A stretch of 64,000 nucleotides of DNA from UBA6059 sp965227155 (GTDB lineage: Bacteria; Bacteroidota; Bacteroidia; Cytophagales; Cyclobacteriaceae): assembly GCA_965227155.1 (NCBI GenBank), contig OZ245731.1, positions 3,162,001-3,226,000 on the forward strand, in the 5' to 3' direction. The position numbers were made by a program, and so were the translations under genes. How positions within the stretch are numbered: position 1 is the stretch's first letter; every line of letters begins with the position of its first letter. The notes below the pieces were generated by a model, which did no database searches, was not told the DNA's origin, and saw nothing but the letters and a program-made list of their open reading frames with translations. This document shows positions 33,178 through 42,291 of the stretch, piece by piece.

Positions 33178-34530
33178 ATGAAAGAAGAAACAAACTACGG
33201 TTACATTTACCGAATTTCGATAGTGGCTGCCATTGGGGGCTTACTCTTTGGGTATGATACGGCAGTGATAGCCGGAGCTATCGGGTTTTTAAGAGATAAA
33301 TTTGAACTTTCTGCAGCTATGATGGGCTGGGCAGCATCCAGCGCCATTATCGGCTGTGCCTTTGGTGCCATGTTTGCCGGCAAACTGAGCGATGAATTTG
33401 GGAGGAAGAAAGTGCTTATTCTTACTGCCATTTTATTTGCCATTTCCGCAATAGGATCTGCCATACCCAATAACCTGACACAATTTGCCATTGCCCGCTT
33501 CATTGGAGGCCTGGGCGTGGGGGCAGCCTCTATGCTATCTCCACTTTACATATCGGAAGTAGCTCCTGCCAATATTCGGGGCAAACTGGTGACCGGCTAT
33601 CAGCTTGCTATAGTGTTGGGTATTCAGCTGATCTACTTTGTAAACCTACAGATTTCAAATCTGGGCGATGAAACCTGGAACATCGATTTTGGCTGGCGGT
33701 ATATGCTAGGATCTGAGGCCCTTCCAGCTGTACTTTTTTTGGTGATGCTGGCAATGGTTCCTGAAAGCCCGCGATGGTTATCCAAAATCGGCCGTAGAGA
33801 TGATTCGCGTGATATACTTCAAAAAATCAATGGAGATTCAAAGGCAGCAGAAATCCAATCGGAGATCGATGAAGCTCTTAAGCAGGAAAAAGGCACCATA
33901 CGCGAATTGCTGGCACCTGGTCTCCGCAAAGCACTGGTAGTAGGCGTATTTCTTGCTATTTTCTCACAAATCACCGGAATCAATGCCATCATGTATTATG
34001 CACCGGAAATATTTAAAAGTGTGGGTTTTGGTACAGAGTCGGCATTATTGCAAACGGTGATCATAGGGTCTTGCAATATCATTTTCACTTTTGTAGCGCT
34101 ATGGTTAATTGACAGGGCGGGACGCAGGCCTTTATTGTTATATGGAGTTTCGGGGATGGCTTTTTGCCTGGCTGCTGTAGGCACAGTATTTTATCTGGAC
34201 CTGGCCTCCGGACCCTGGGTGTTGGTATTTATACTTGGTTTTGTTGCTTGTTTTGCAGCTTCATTAGGCCCCATACCATGGGTTATCATTTCTGAAATAT
34301 TTCCAACCAAAACCAGAGGGCAGGCTATGTCTCTTTCTGTATTGATGCTTTGGATTTCTGTTTATATCGTCACCCAATTTTTCCCGATTCTACTGGAGTC
34401 GATTGGGGGTGCATTCACCTTCTGGATTTTTATGGTCAACGCCGTGATACTGGTCATTTTTGTCTATTTGAGGGTGCCTGAAACTAAAGGTAAAACACTG
34501 GAAGAAATCGAAAAGTCATGGATGCATTAA
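33178..34530 (+). CDS. MFS sugar porter (GLUT/XylE family)
   Basis: 450 aa with 12 membrane helices. All sugar-porter signatures are seen: GGLLFGYDTAVIAGAIGFL in helix 1, GKLSDEFGRKKVLI in the first loop, VPESPRWL before the central loop, QITGINAIMYYAPEIF in helix 7, DRAGRRPLLLYG and the end motif VPETKGKTLEEIE. It is a proton-coupled or facilitated hexose/pentose importer in the inner membrane. It follows the isomerase by 20 nt and its last codons overlap the possible start of the GH92 gene. Within this operon mannose or glucose is the likely substrate. Confidence 0.94.
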   Translation: MKEETNYGYIYRISIVAAIGGLLFGYDTAVIAGAIGFLRDKFELSAAMMGWAASSAIIGCAFGAMFAGKLSDEFGRKKVLILTAILFAISAIGSAIPNNLTQFAIARFIGGLGVGAASMLSPLYISEVAPANIRGKLVTGYQLAIVLGIQLIYFVNLQISNLGDETWNIDFGWRYMLGSEALPAVLFLVMLAMVPESPRWLSKIGRRDDSRDILQKINGDSKAAEIQSEIDEALKQEKGTIRELLAPGLRKALVVGVFLAIFSQITGINAIMYYAPEIFKSVGFGTESALLQTVIIGSCNIIFTFVALWLIDRAGRRPLLLYGVSGMAFCLAAVGTVFYLDLASGPWVLVFILGFVACFAASLGPIPWVIISEIFPTKTRGQAMSLSVLMLWISVYIVTQFFPILLESIGGAFTFWIFMVNAVILVIFVYLRVPETKGKTLEEIEKSWMH

Positions 34531-34547
34531 ACACATTTACCAATAGG

Positions 34548-37328
34548 ATGAGAATTGTTTTCATCGCTTGTTTTTTCGTGCTCAATATTTACAGCACCAA
34601 CATGTTGGCAGGGCCAAAGAATATTGCTCACATGGCCACAGTTACTTCCTCTACCGATCAATCAGAGAGTTTCTCGGCTAGCAATGTGAATGATGGTCTC
34701 ATCAGAATTCATGATAAAGGTGAGTGGGCTTGCGAAGGGGAAACTGTGTTTTGGGGATACATCAGATACCCATGGATTCAACTGGACTGGGAAGATGAAG
34801 TAAGCATTGATAAGATTATCATTTACGATAGGCCATCTCAGAAGGAACATACAGCAGGAGGCACCTTAAGCTTCAGTGATGGTTCGAAAATAAAAGTTAC
34901 GGCCATACCCAACGATGGCGCGCCGAAGCTCATCAGTTTCCCAAGAAAACAGGTCAGCTGGGTAAGGTTTCAGGTCACCGATGGAGACGGTTTTAACCTT
35001 GGCTTATCCGAGATAGAAGTTTTTCCTTCCCCGGAAAGCTACGATGACCTTGTTTCCTGGGTAAATCCTTTTGTAGAAACAACAAGGGGACGTTACTTCT
35101 TCTTTACACCTGGTAGTACTCCTTTTGGGATGATAGCAGCAGCCCCGCATACTCGTAATAAAAATCAATGGGGTGGTGGTTACAATTACAACACTACCGA
35201 AGTATTGGGATTTGGACAGATTCATGGCTGGATGCTGTCAGGCATATCGATGATGCCTACCATTGGGAACGTTGATGTGACCAAGGGAGAGCAGGGCTGG
35301 AAATCCTCCTTTAGTCATGATGATGAAATAGCTCAACCGGGCTATCAGAGGCTATTTTTAGAGGATTATGGTATATGGACTGAATATACCTCTACTGACC
35401 GTGTGAGTATGTATCGAATGCGCTACACGGAAGATGCCGTTTCAAATATCCTATTAAACCTTGGTGGATACCTGGGGAGTACCACCATGGTAGACGCCTC
35501 AGTGAAGAAAGTTGACAACCAAACCATAGAGGGATCCATTTCTTCGGCAGGCAGGTTATGGGGAGGACCTGAGAAAGTCAAAATATTTTTCGTGGCTGAA
35601 TTTGACAAGCCCTTTCAGCAAATGGATGGATGGAACGGAGACCAGACACTTGAAAACATAGAGGATTTGGTTGGTTCTTCTGAAATGACGAGGCGAGATT
35701 CCATGACTTATGGCGATATTACTCAGAGTTATTATGATGCGCCACCAGCAGGAGTTTCGGCCAGATTCACCACAAAAGCGGGTGATTTGCTGCATATGAA
35801 GATTGCTATTTCTTACACCAGCATAGAAAATGCCAAAGCCAATATGGAGGCAGAACTCAATCATTGGGATTTTGAAAAAGTACTCTCTGAAAATCAGCAA
35901 ACCTGGAACGATCAACTGGGAAAAATTGAGGTTTATGGTGGCTCAGAAAAGCAAAAGATCAAGTTCTACACCGACCTATGGCATGTATTGCTGGGTAGAC
36001 ATATTTTGAATGATGTGAACGGGGATTATCCTGATTACACCCAGGGCAAAAGAAATTGGAAATTCACCGATGCAAAGCTCAAGGTCAGAAAACTGCCTTT
36101 AGATGAGGATGGAAAAGCCAGGTTCAACATGTATAATTCGGATGCACTCTGGCTTACGCAGTGGAATGTAAATATTCTGTGGGGTCTTGCATGGCCATCG
36201 GTACTGGATGATTTTTCAGCTTCGATGGTCCAGTATGCCACCAATGGCGGTTTGCTGCCTCGAGGGCCCAATGCGGGTGGCTATTCTTACATCATGACCG
36301 GGAATCCTGTAACGAATATGCTCGTAAGTGCATATCAGAAGAATATGCTTACGAAAACTGATCCCCGGTATGCTTTCGATATTATGAAAAAGAATCACAT
36401 GCCCGGTGGCATGATGGGTGATACTGATGAGGAGCTCTCTTTTTATATAGAAAATGGTTGGTGCCCCGACAATGCCGGAAAAACCATTGAATGGGCTTTT
36501 CAGGATTGGTCTCTTGCGCAAATGGCCCGGAAGTTGAATCGGAAATCAGATTATAAGGAGTTTATGAGAAGGTCCGAAAGCTGGAAAAACCTCTATCACC
36601 CTGACCATAAACTGATTTTCCCGAAAGATGCTAAAGGTAATTGGATGCATACTGAGCCTCTGAGTATGGAAGGCTGGGTGGAAGCCAATGCATGGCAGGC
36701 TACCTGGTCAGTATCTCATGGGATAAAGGAGCTAACAGAATTAATTGGTGGTAGTGACTCCATTTCATCAATGGTCAACTTTGCTTTTGAGCAGTCTGAA
36801 AAAGATGATTTTGTCTTTGGATATGGTAACGGTTATGTGAGCTATGCCAATCAGCCGGGCTGCTCCAATGCCCATGTATTTAACTACACCGGCAAACCAT
36901 GGCTCAGCCAATATTGGGTACGGAAGGTAAATGAACAAGCCTATGGTGATATCACACCTGATGCCGGCTATGGCGGTCATGATGAAGATCAGGGTCAGAT
37001 GGGCGGTGTAAGTGCATTGATGTCCATGGGCATATTCAGCCTAAGAGGGAATAACGATATTGAGCCTGTTTATGAAATTACCAGTCCTGTTTTTGATCGG
37101 ATTGTCATTCATCTCGATGAGGACTATTATACGGGGAAAACATTGGAGATCATCACCAATAATAATTCGGAAGACAACATGTATATCCAAAGTGCAACCC
37201 TTGATGGCGAAGCGCTAAACGGGCCCTGGTTTTACCATAAGGATATTGCTGATGGCGGGAAGTTGATAATCGACCTGGGACCCGAGCCGAATAAGGCATG
37301 GGGATCAGACCTAGCAAAAGCACCTTAA
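34548..37328 (+). CDS. GH92 alpha-mannosidase-family protein with N-terminal F5/8-type domain
   Basis: 926 aa from the ATG at 34548, which gives a clean signal peptide; 34518 is an alternative that overlaps the porter gene. A discoidin-like binding domain (about 25-155: ATVTSSTDQSESFSASNVND, WIQLDWEDEVSIDKIIIYD) comes first, then the GH92 body: NPFVETTRGRYFFFTPGSTP, FGQIHGWMLSG, YSDALWLTQWNVN-like NSDALWLTQW, GGLLPRGPNAGGYSYIMTGN and DAGYGGHDEDQGQM with acidic catalytic residues. GH92 enzymes are calcium-dependent exo-alpha-mannosidases acting on N-glycans and fungal mannan. It would trim the glycan in the periplasm. Confidence 0.94.
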   Translation: MRIVFIACFFVLNIYSTNMLAGPKNIAHMATVTSSTDQSESFSASNVNDGLIRIHDKGEWACEGETVFWGYIRYPWIQLDWEDEVSIDKIIIYDRPSQKEHTAGGTLSFSDGSKIKVTAIPNDGAPKLISFPRKQVSWVRFQVTDGDGFNLGLSEIEVFPSPESYDDLVSWVNPFVETTRGRYFFFTPGSTPFGMIAAAPHTRNKNQWGGGYNYNTTEVLGFGQIHGWMLSGISMMPTIGNVDVTKGEQGWKSSFSHDDEIAQPGYQRLFLEDYGIWTEYTSTDRVSMYRMRYTEDAVSNILLNLGGYLGSTTMVDASVKKVDNQTIEGSISSAGRLWGGPEKVKIFFVAEFDKPFQQMDGWNGDQTLENIEDLVGSSEMTRRDSMTYGDITQSYYDAPPAGVSARFTTKAGDLLHMKIAISYTSIENAKANMEAELNHWDFEKVLSENQQTWNDQLGKIEVYGGSEKQKIKFYTDLWHVLLGRHILNDVNGDYPDYTQGKRNWKFTDAKLKVRKLPLDEDGKARFNMYNSDALWLTQWNVNILWGLAWPSVLDDFSASMVQYATNGGLLPRGPNAGGYSYIMTGNPVTNMLVSAYQKNMLTKTDPRYAFDIMKKNHMPGGMMGDTDEELSFYIENGWCPDNAGKTIEWAFQDWSLAQMARKLNRKSDYKEFMRRSESWKNLYHPDHKLIFPKDAKGNWMHTEPLSMEGWVEANAWQATWSVSHGIKELTELIGGSDSISSMVNFAFEQSEKDDFVFGYGNGYVSYANQPGCSNAHVFNYTGKPWLSQYWVRKVNEQAYGDITPDAGYGGHDEDQGQMGGVSALMSMGIFSLRGNNDIEPVYEITSPVFDRIVIHLDEDYYTGKTLEIITNNNSEDNMYIQSATLDGEALNGPWFYHKDIADGGKLIIDLGPEPNKAWGSDLAKAP

Positions 37329-38120
37329 ATGAAAAGGTGGGTTATCACATCAATATGGCTCATTGCCGCACAATTATCTCAGGCTCAGGATGAGGTAATC
37401 CTACAAGATGCACGTATCGGTGGTGCAGATACGGTATGGATATTCAAACCCAATGACTACAATGCTGATATTGACTATCCTGTAGTGTATATGCTGCATG
37501 GCTATAGCGGGAATTACCAGCAATGGCACCAGATTATGGATGCACAAGCCTATGCTGATGCTTACGGTATGATCATCATTTGTCCGGACGGGCTTTTCAA
37601 TTCCTGGTATATCGACAGTCCTAAAAAGCAGGATAGCCAATACACAACATTTTTTTTCGAAACGCTTCTGCCGACAGTAGAAGCTAAATATGCAGTAGAC
37701 AATAGCAACAGGTTCATCACGGGATTGAGCATGGGCGGGCATGGCGCATTCCACTTGTTTTTACAGAAGCCGGCCTTATTTAGGTCAGCAGGCAGCACGA
37801 GTGGTGTCATGGATTTAAGGAATTCCGCAGGTAAGTATCAATTGCATGAGTACCTGGGTGACTTTAGTCAAAATAAATCACTTTGGTTGGAGATGTCGAT
37901 AGCCAGCAGGATTGATGAATGGAAGCAAGCTGATAAGGAACTGATATTTGATTGTGGTACTGAAGATCCTTTTTATCAGGATAATCTTGCGCTTTTTCAC
38001 AGTTTACAGGAGAGCAAAATTCCTGTTACATTTATCAGTAGACCGGGAAAGCACGATTGGGCATATTGGAGAGCATCGATAAAGGCACATTTTGAATTTT
38101 TTGAATCAAAAATTGAATAA
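37329..38120 (+). CDS. secreted alpha/beta-hydrolase esterase (esterase D/CE1-like)
   Basis: 263 aa with a signal peptide ending LSQAQD. The fold is alpha/beta hydrolase: oxyanion region PVVYMLHGYSGNYQQWHQ, nucleophile elbow GLSMGGHGAFHLF, acid in FDCGTEDPFYQDN and catalytic His in RPGKHDWAYW. It matches the esterase-D/feruloyl or acetylesterase (CE1-like) group that removes acyl decorations from polysaccharides. It starts directly after GH92 and overlaps the next gene by 29 nt, so it belongs to the same operon. Confidence 0.88.
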   Translation: MKRWVITSIWLIAAQLSQAQDEVILQDARIGGADTVWIFKPNDYNADIDYPVVYMLHGYSGNYQQWHQIMDAQAYADAYGMIIICPDGLFNSWYIDSPKKQDSQYTTFFFETLLPTVEAKYAVDNSNRFITGLSMGGHGAFHLFLQKPALFRSAGSTSGVMDLRNSAGKYQLHEYLGDFSQNKSLWLEMSIASRIDEWKQADKELIFDCGTEDPFYQDNLALFHSLQESKIPVTFISRPGKHDWAYWRASIKAHFEFFESKIE

Positions 38121-41100
38121 CAGATTATTTTCATTGATCCTGGTAGTGATTTTTTCCGGATCAATGCTTTACTCCTGCCAGGATAAAAATCAGAAGCCTG
38201 AAGGGTTCAGCTATATACCTGCCTCATTGTCCAAGGTAGATTTTCAGAATACAATAGCACTTACGGATTCTATGAATATTCTGAATTATATCTATTTCTT
38301 CAATGGTGGTGGCGTAGGGTTGATCGATATCAACAATGATGGACTGGAGGATATATTTTTTGCAGGCAATCAGGTTCCCAATCGGCTATACTTAAACCAG
38401 GGAAACATGGTTTTCAAGGATATTACAGAAGAAGCCGGACTTGTTAATGATCGATGGTGTACGGGAGTGTCAGTTGTAGATATCAATCTTGATGGATACC
38501 AGGATCTTTATGTAGCAGTTACAGGATTGGAAGATCACAATAGAGAAAACCTCTTATACATCAATCAGGGTAATAATACTTTTATTGAAAATGCTCGTGC
38601 ATATGGATTGAATGACAATGGTTTTTCAACCCATAGTTCATTTTTTGATTATGATCAGGACGGAGATTTAGACCTGTATGTGCTCAACCATTCCAATGAT
38701 AGGGAGGCCTTGAATACCCCTGTTTCTAAGCAGCTGGATGGACAGGCTGCTAATATGGACAAGCTTTACAGAAACAATGGTAACAAAACGTTTACGGATG
38801 TTTCTACCGAGGCAGGTATACGCATTGAAGGCTTTGGACTGGGTGTTTCTACGGTTGATATTAACCTGGATGGGTGGCCTGATATTTATGTGTCGAATGA
38901 TTTTTTGAGCAATGATATTCTCTACATTAATAATCAGGATGGCACTTTCACCAATAAAATACAGGCATCTATTAAAGAGCAGAGCTACAATGGCATGGGC
39001 AACGATATCGCCGATTTCAATAATGACCTCCTACCAGATATTGCCGTGCTCGATATGCTGCCACCGAGCCCTATTCAGGAAAAAACGATGGCTGGCGGCC
39101 TTACAGTTGATAAGATTCGAGCCATCTCGGCCATGGAATATGAGCCTCAATATTTGAGGAACACATTACAAGTCAATAAAGGAAATCTAAAATTTGATGA
39201 AATAGGCCGGTATGCCGGAATCCACAGGACGGACTGGTCCTGGTCAGTACTTTTCGCAGACCTGGATAATAGTGGATGGAAAGATATCCACATCACCAAC
39301 GGCTATTTGAAGGATATTACCAACAAGGATTACATTGACTATAACAATAACCTATCCATGTTTAGGGACGATGAGGAGGCTAGAAAAGGAATTTTAAAAA
39401 GGGTAGAGGTTCAGCCCGGCATTAAGCCTGCCAATTTTGTTTTGCTCAATAATGAAGACCTTTCATTTACCGACGAAGGGTCTGCACTGGGCATGACGGA
39501 ACCATCATTTTCTAACGGTGCTGCCTATGGTGATCTTGATCTGGATGGAGACCTGGACCTTGTAGTCAACAACATCAATCAGGAAGCTTTCATTATCAGG
39601 AATGATATTGGTAATGGAAATAATTACATTCAATTTGAGCTGCAGGGCCCGGAAGAGAACCCCAATAGCATAGGTGCCAAAGTGTATTTATATGCGGCAG
39701 GCCATCAGCAGCTGGTAGAAAATCAAAATAGCCGAGGGTTTATGTCGTCGGTATCCCGCATCATTCATTTTGGATTAGGGTCAAAGACACGAGTAGATTC
39801 GGTGGTTATTGACTGGAATAAAAATTTTTCCACCAGGATTGAGAACCCGGTTGCCAACCAAAAACATCAGGTTAGTTTTCATACGGCTGAAAAAAGATCT
39901 TCTTCCCTTAAAGCTAAAGACGATTTTACAGACTTATCTCTACCAGAATATGAGTTTTCATACAATCCCAGGCCCGATTATTTTAATGATTTCAAAGCAA
40001 ATCCATTGCTTCCGCATCGCCTTAATGTAGATCATCCAATACTCGTGGGCGGCGATGTGAATGGAGATGGATTGGAGGATTTGCTTGTGGGAGGTAATGA
40101 AGATGTTACGTTATACCTTCAAAAGATGGCGGGTGGATTTGATAAGGTGACATTGCTTTCATCAGGCACTGCCCTCACTGATGCTGCAATAGTTGATATG
40201 AATAATGACCGACTGGTGGATGTGGTATTGTTGATAACCACTGCAGAAGGCAATTCTAAAATAGAGGTAGTACTAAATTCAGCAAATACCACTTTTAGCT
40301 TCTCCAGAAAATTAAGCATTGATATTGAATCGGGAGCCTCATTTTTTAGTGAAGGAGATTACAATCAGGATGGATATACCGATTTGTTTGTGGGTGGAAA
40401 TACCACAGCCTATGACTATCCCTATGCCAGTGCGTCTTACGTAGTTGAAAATCAGGCAGGCGTATTTTTCAGCTTGCAAAAGCTTGATTTTAAGGGCATG
40501 GTTACTGATGCTGCCTGGCTGGAATTTGATCAGGACCAGGATATGGACCTTGTAGTAGTAGGCGAGTGGATGCCAATTACCTTTTTGGAGAACCAGAAAG
40601 GCTATTTTGAAAATAATACCACCGGTATGGGATTTGAAGCGACCACTGGCTGGTGGAATGCTATAAAAGCAGGAGATTTTGATCAGGATGGCGATATTGA
40701 TTTGATTTGTGGAAATTTGGGGAAGAATTCACCATTTTCTTTTTCGGCTGATCAGCCTTTAAAAATTCACCAACTCAAGCTCTCCAATAGCAGCTCACCA
40801 ATGCAGGTGATGACGCATTATGTAAATGGGCAGGAAGTGCTTTATCCATCGCGGGAGGCATTGGTTCGTAGAAATCCGTTCCTGAGCAGACTCTTTGTCA
40901 ACCATCAGAGTTATGCGGAGACAGACATTGAGACTATAGCTGAGCAAGCCGACTTAGAGGAAGTACCTTTTTTGGCAAGTAATATGATGGAGTCGGTAAT
41001 ACTACTGAATGATCAGGGAGCGTTTAAGATGCATGAGCTACCAAAGGAATTTCAGCTTTTTCCTGTTTATGAGATTTTGCCAACAAGCAAAGGCATTGTT

Positions 41101-41328
41101 ATGGCTGGTGGCTTTGATTTAGCGACCTACAATGGTGAAAGCTTTGGGTCTGGCTCTGCTCATATATTGGAGATCGTACAAGAATCCGGGGGGGCTATTG
41201 AGCTGAAATCAACACCGATTTCAATTCGTGAAAATGTGAGATCGCTGGTTGATCTAAAGATTAAAAATGGACAGACTTTGCTGATATCCGGAGAGGCTTC
41301 CGGTGGCATTAAAATTTACGATTTTTAA
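38092..41328 (+). CDS. FG-GAP/ASPIC-UnbV repeat lipoprotein (CRTAC1-like)
   Basis: 1078 aa. The N-terminus has a lipoprotein signal (SGSMLYSCQDKN). Repeated FG-GAP/VCBS blades with calcium loops of DxNxDG type run through it: DINNDGLEDIFFAGN, DYDQDGDLDLYVLNH, DLDLDGDLDLVVNNI, DFDQDGDIDLICGN. An ASPIC/UnbV segment is at IHFGLGSKTRVDSVVIDWN. Two propellers are likely (about 50-500 and 640-1070). Such proteins are abundant in Bacteroidota glycan regions and may bind ligands at the surface, but no enzymatic role is established. It is the last gene of the susCD operon (81-nt gap to the next). Confidence 0.88.
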   Translation: MNFLNQKLNNRLFSLILVVIFSGSMLYSCQDKNQKPEGFSYIPASLSKVDFQNTIALTDSMNILNYIYFFNGGGVGLIDINNDGLEDIFFAGNQVPNRLYLNQGNMVFKDITEEAGLVNDRWCTGVSVVDINLDGYQDLYVAVTGLEDHNRENLLYINQGNNTFIENARAYGLNDNGFSTHSSFFDYDQDGDLDLYVLNHSNDREALNTPVSKQLDGQAANMDKLYRNNGNKTFTDVSTEAGIRIEGFGLGVSTVDINLDGWPDIYVSNDFLSNDILYINNQDGTFTNKIQASIKEQSYNGMGNDIADFNNDLLPDIAVLDMLPPSPIQEKTMAGGLTVDKIRAISAMEYEPQYLRNTLQVNKGNLKFDEIGRYAGIHRTDWSWSVLFADLDNSGWKDIHITNGYLKDITNKDYIDYNNNLSMFRDDEEARKGILKRVEVQPGIKPANFVLLNNEDLSFTDEGSALGMTEPSFSNGAAYGDLDLDGDLDLVVNNINQEAFIIRNDIGNGNNYIQFELQGPEENPNSIGAKVYLYAAGHQQLVENQNSRGFMSSVSRIIHFGLGSKTRVDSVVIDWNKNFSTRIENPVANQKHQVSFHTAEKRSSSLKAKDDFTDLSLPEYEFSYNPRPDYFNDFKANPLLPHRLNVDHPILVGGDVNGDGLEDLLVGGNEDVTLYLQKMAGGFDKVTLLSSGTALTDAAIVDMNNDRLVDVVLLITTAEGNSKIEVVLNSANTTFSFSRKLSIDIESGASFFSEGDYNQDGYTDLFVGGNTTAYDYPYASASYVVENQAGVFFSLQKLDFKGMVTDAAWLEFDQDQDMDLVVVGEWMPITFLENQKGYFENNTTGMGFEATTGWWNAIKAGDFDQDGDIDLICGNLGKNSPFSFSADQPLKIHQLKLSNSSSPMQVMTHYVNGQEVLYPSREALVRRNPFLSRLFVNHQSYAETDIETIAEQADLEEVPFLASNMMESVILLNDQGAFKMHELPKEFQLFPVYEILPTSKGIVMAGGFDLATYNGESFGSGSAHILEIVQESGGAIELKSTPISIRENVRSLVDLKIKNGQTLLISGEASGGIKIYDF

Positions 41329-41408
41329 TAAAACAATCGATTGCGGGTAGTAATACCCTGCATCAGTTTATTTGTATTAGGATAACTATTCAAGATTTAT
41401 CAAATTCA

Positions 41409-42230
41409 ATGATTATGAAAATGAAGAAGAATTTTTTATTAAGCCTTTGCCTAATTACCGTCATGGGGGCATTACTAATGATTTCGTCATGCGGGGAAGA
41501 TGATCCAGAGCCATTAGCACCGGTAGTATCTATTGACAACAGTTCCTTCACAGGAGATATTGGAGATCAGGTAACCGCTGTAATTAGTGGTGAATTGGAT
41601 GGTGCTTTTGCATCTATGACTATTACTAAATTTATAGGAACTACCGTAGATGCTACCTATGGTACAGGAGGTACTATGACGGTAACATCCGGACTTCCTT
41701 ATACTTTCAATTACACATTAGCTGCTGATGGTTTATTGGAGCCGGTACGGTTCAACTTTTTGGTGGAAGATGCCAATGGTTTAACAGACGAGGTTGACCT
41801 GGTAATTACTACTAATGTGACCAGAACAGGTCTACTAGTGTCTTTTAACTGGCGCTATAGCTCACTTTTATTTGATGCTGATGGTGACGGTACACCAGAA
41901 CTTGAGAGCATTGCTGAATGCGAAGAGGATAATGTATTTTCTTTTGAATTAGATGGTTCTATGAGCATCGATTATGGTGCATTGACTGGTTCAGGCGGTG
42001 GATCATGTGATTTTGATGATGTAACTGATTGGGTTGGTTGGGATTTCGATTCCAATGAAGAAGTATTGTCTATGTATAGAGTAGCGGTTAATCCTGATGA
42101 CGGGACAACTACTCCTCAGGATACTGTAAGATGGACTGTTACTGATATGGATCAAACAGGATTCACAGCAGTAGAAGAATCTATATTTGGCCCACTGGTA
42201 TATGGCTATGATGCTGTAGCAAAAAATTAA
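41409..42230 (+). CDS. putative surface lipoprotein of unknown function
   Basis: 273 aa (Met3 at 41415 is an equal start). The lipobox is LLMISSCGEDD. About residues 35-140 look like a beta-sandwich (VTAVISGELDGAFASMTITK), then comes a region with an acidic DADGDGTPELES loop and a GSGGGSCDF stretch. No known domain is identified. It lies 81 nt after the ASPIC lipoprotein and ends at a strong terminator, so it may be the last gene of the SusCD operon. It may be a surface glycan-binding protein, which often diverges beyond recognition (inference from position only). Confidence 0.7.
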   Translation: MIMKMKKNFLLSLCLITVMGALLMISSCGEDDPEPLAPVVSIDNSSFTGDIGDQVTAVISGELDGAFASMTITKFIGTTVDATYGTGGTMTVTSGLPYTFNYTLAADGLLEPVRFNFLVEDANGLTDEVDLVITTNVTRTGLLVSFNWRYSSLLFDADGDGTPELESIAECEEDNVFSFELDGSMSIDYGALTGSGGGSCDFDDVTDWVGWDFDSNEEVLSMYRVAVNPDDGTTTPQDTVRWTVTDMDQTGFTAVEESIFGPLVYGYDAVAKN

Positions 42231-42257
42231 TAATAGAGATAGTAATCCCTGATCATT

Positions 42258-42287
42258 AAGGTGGCCTCCGGGCCACCTTTCCTTTTT
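42258..42287 (+). terminator. terminator ending the SusCD operon
   Basis: AAGGTGGCC, loop TCCG, GGCCACCTT, followed by TCCTTTTT. It lies 28 nt past the lipoprotein stop and just before the next ATG (42292). Confidence 0.85.
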
Positions 42288-42291
42288 CAAC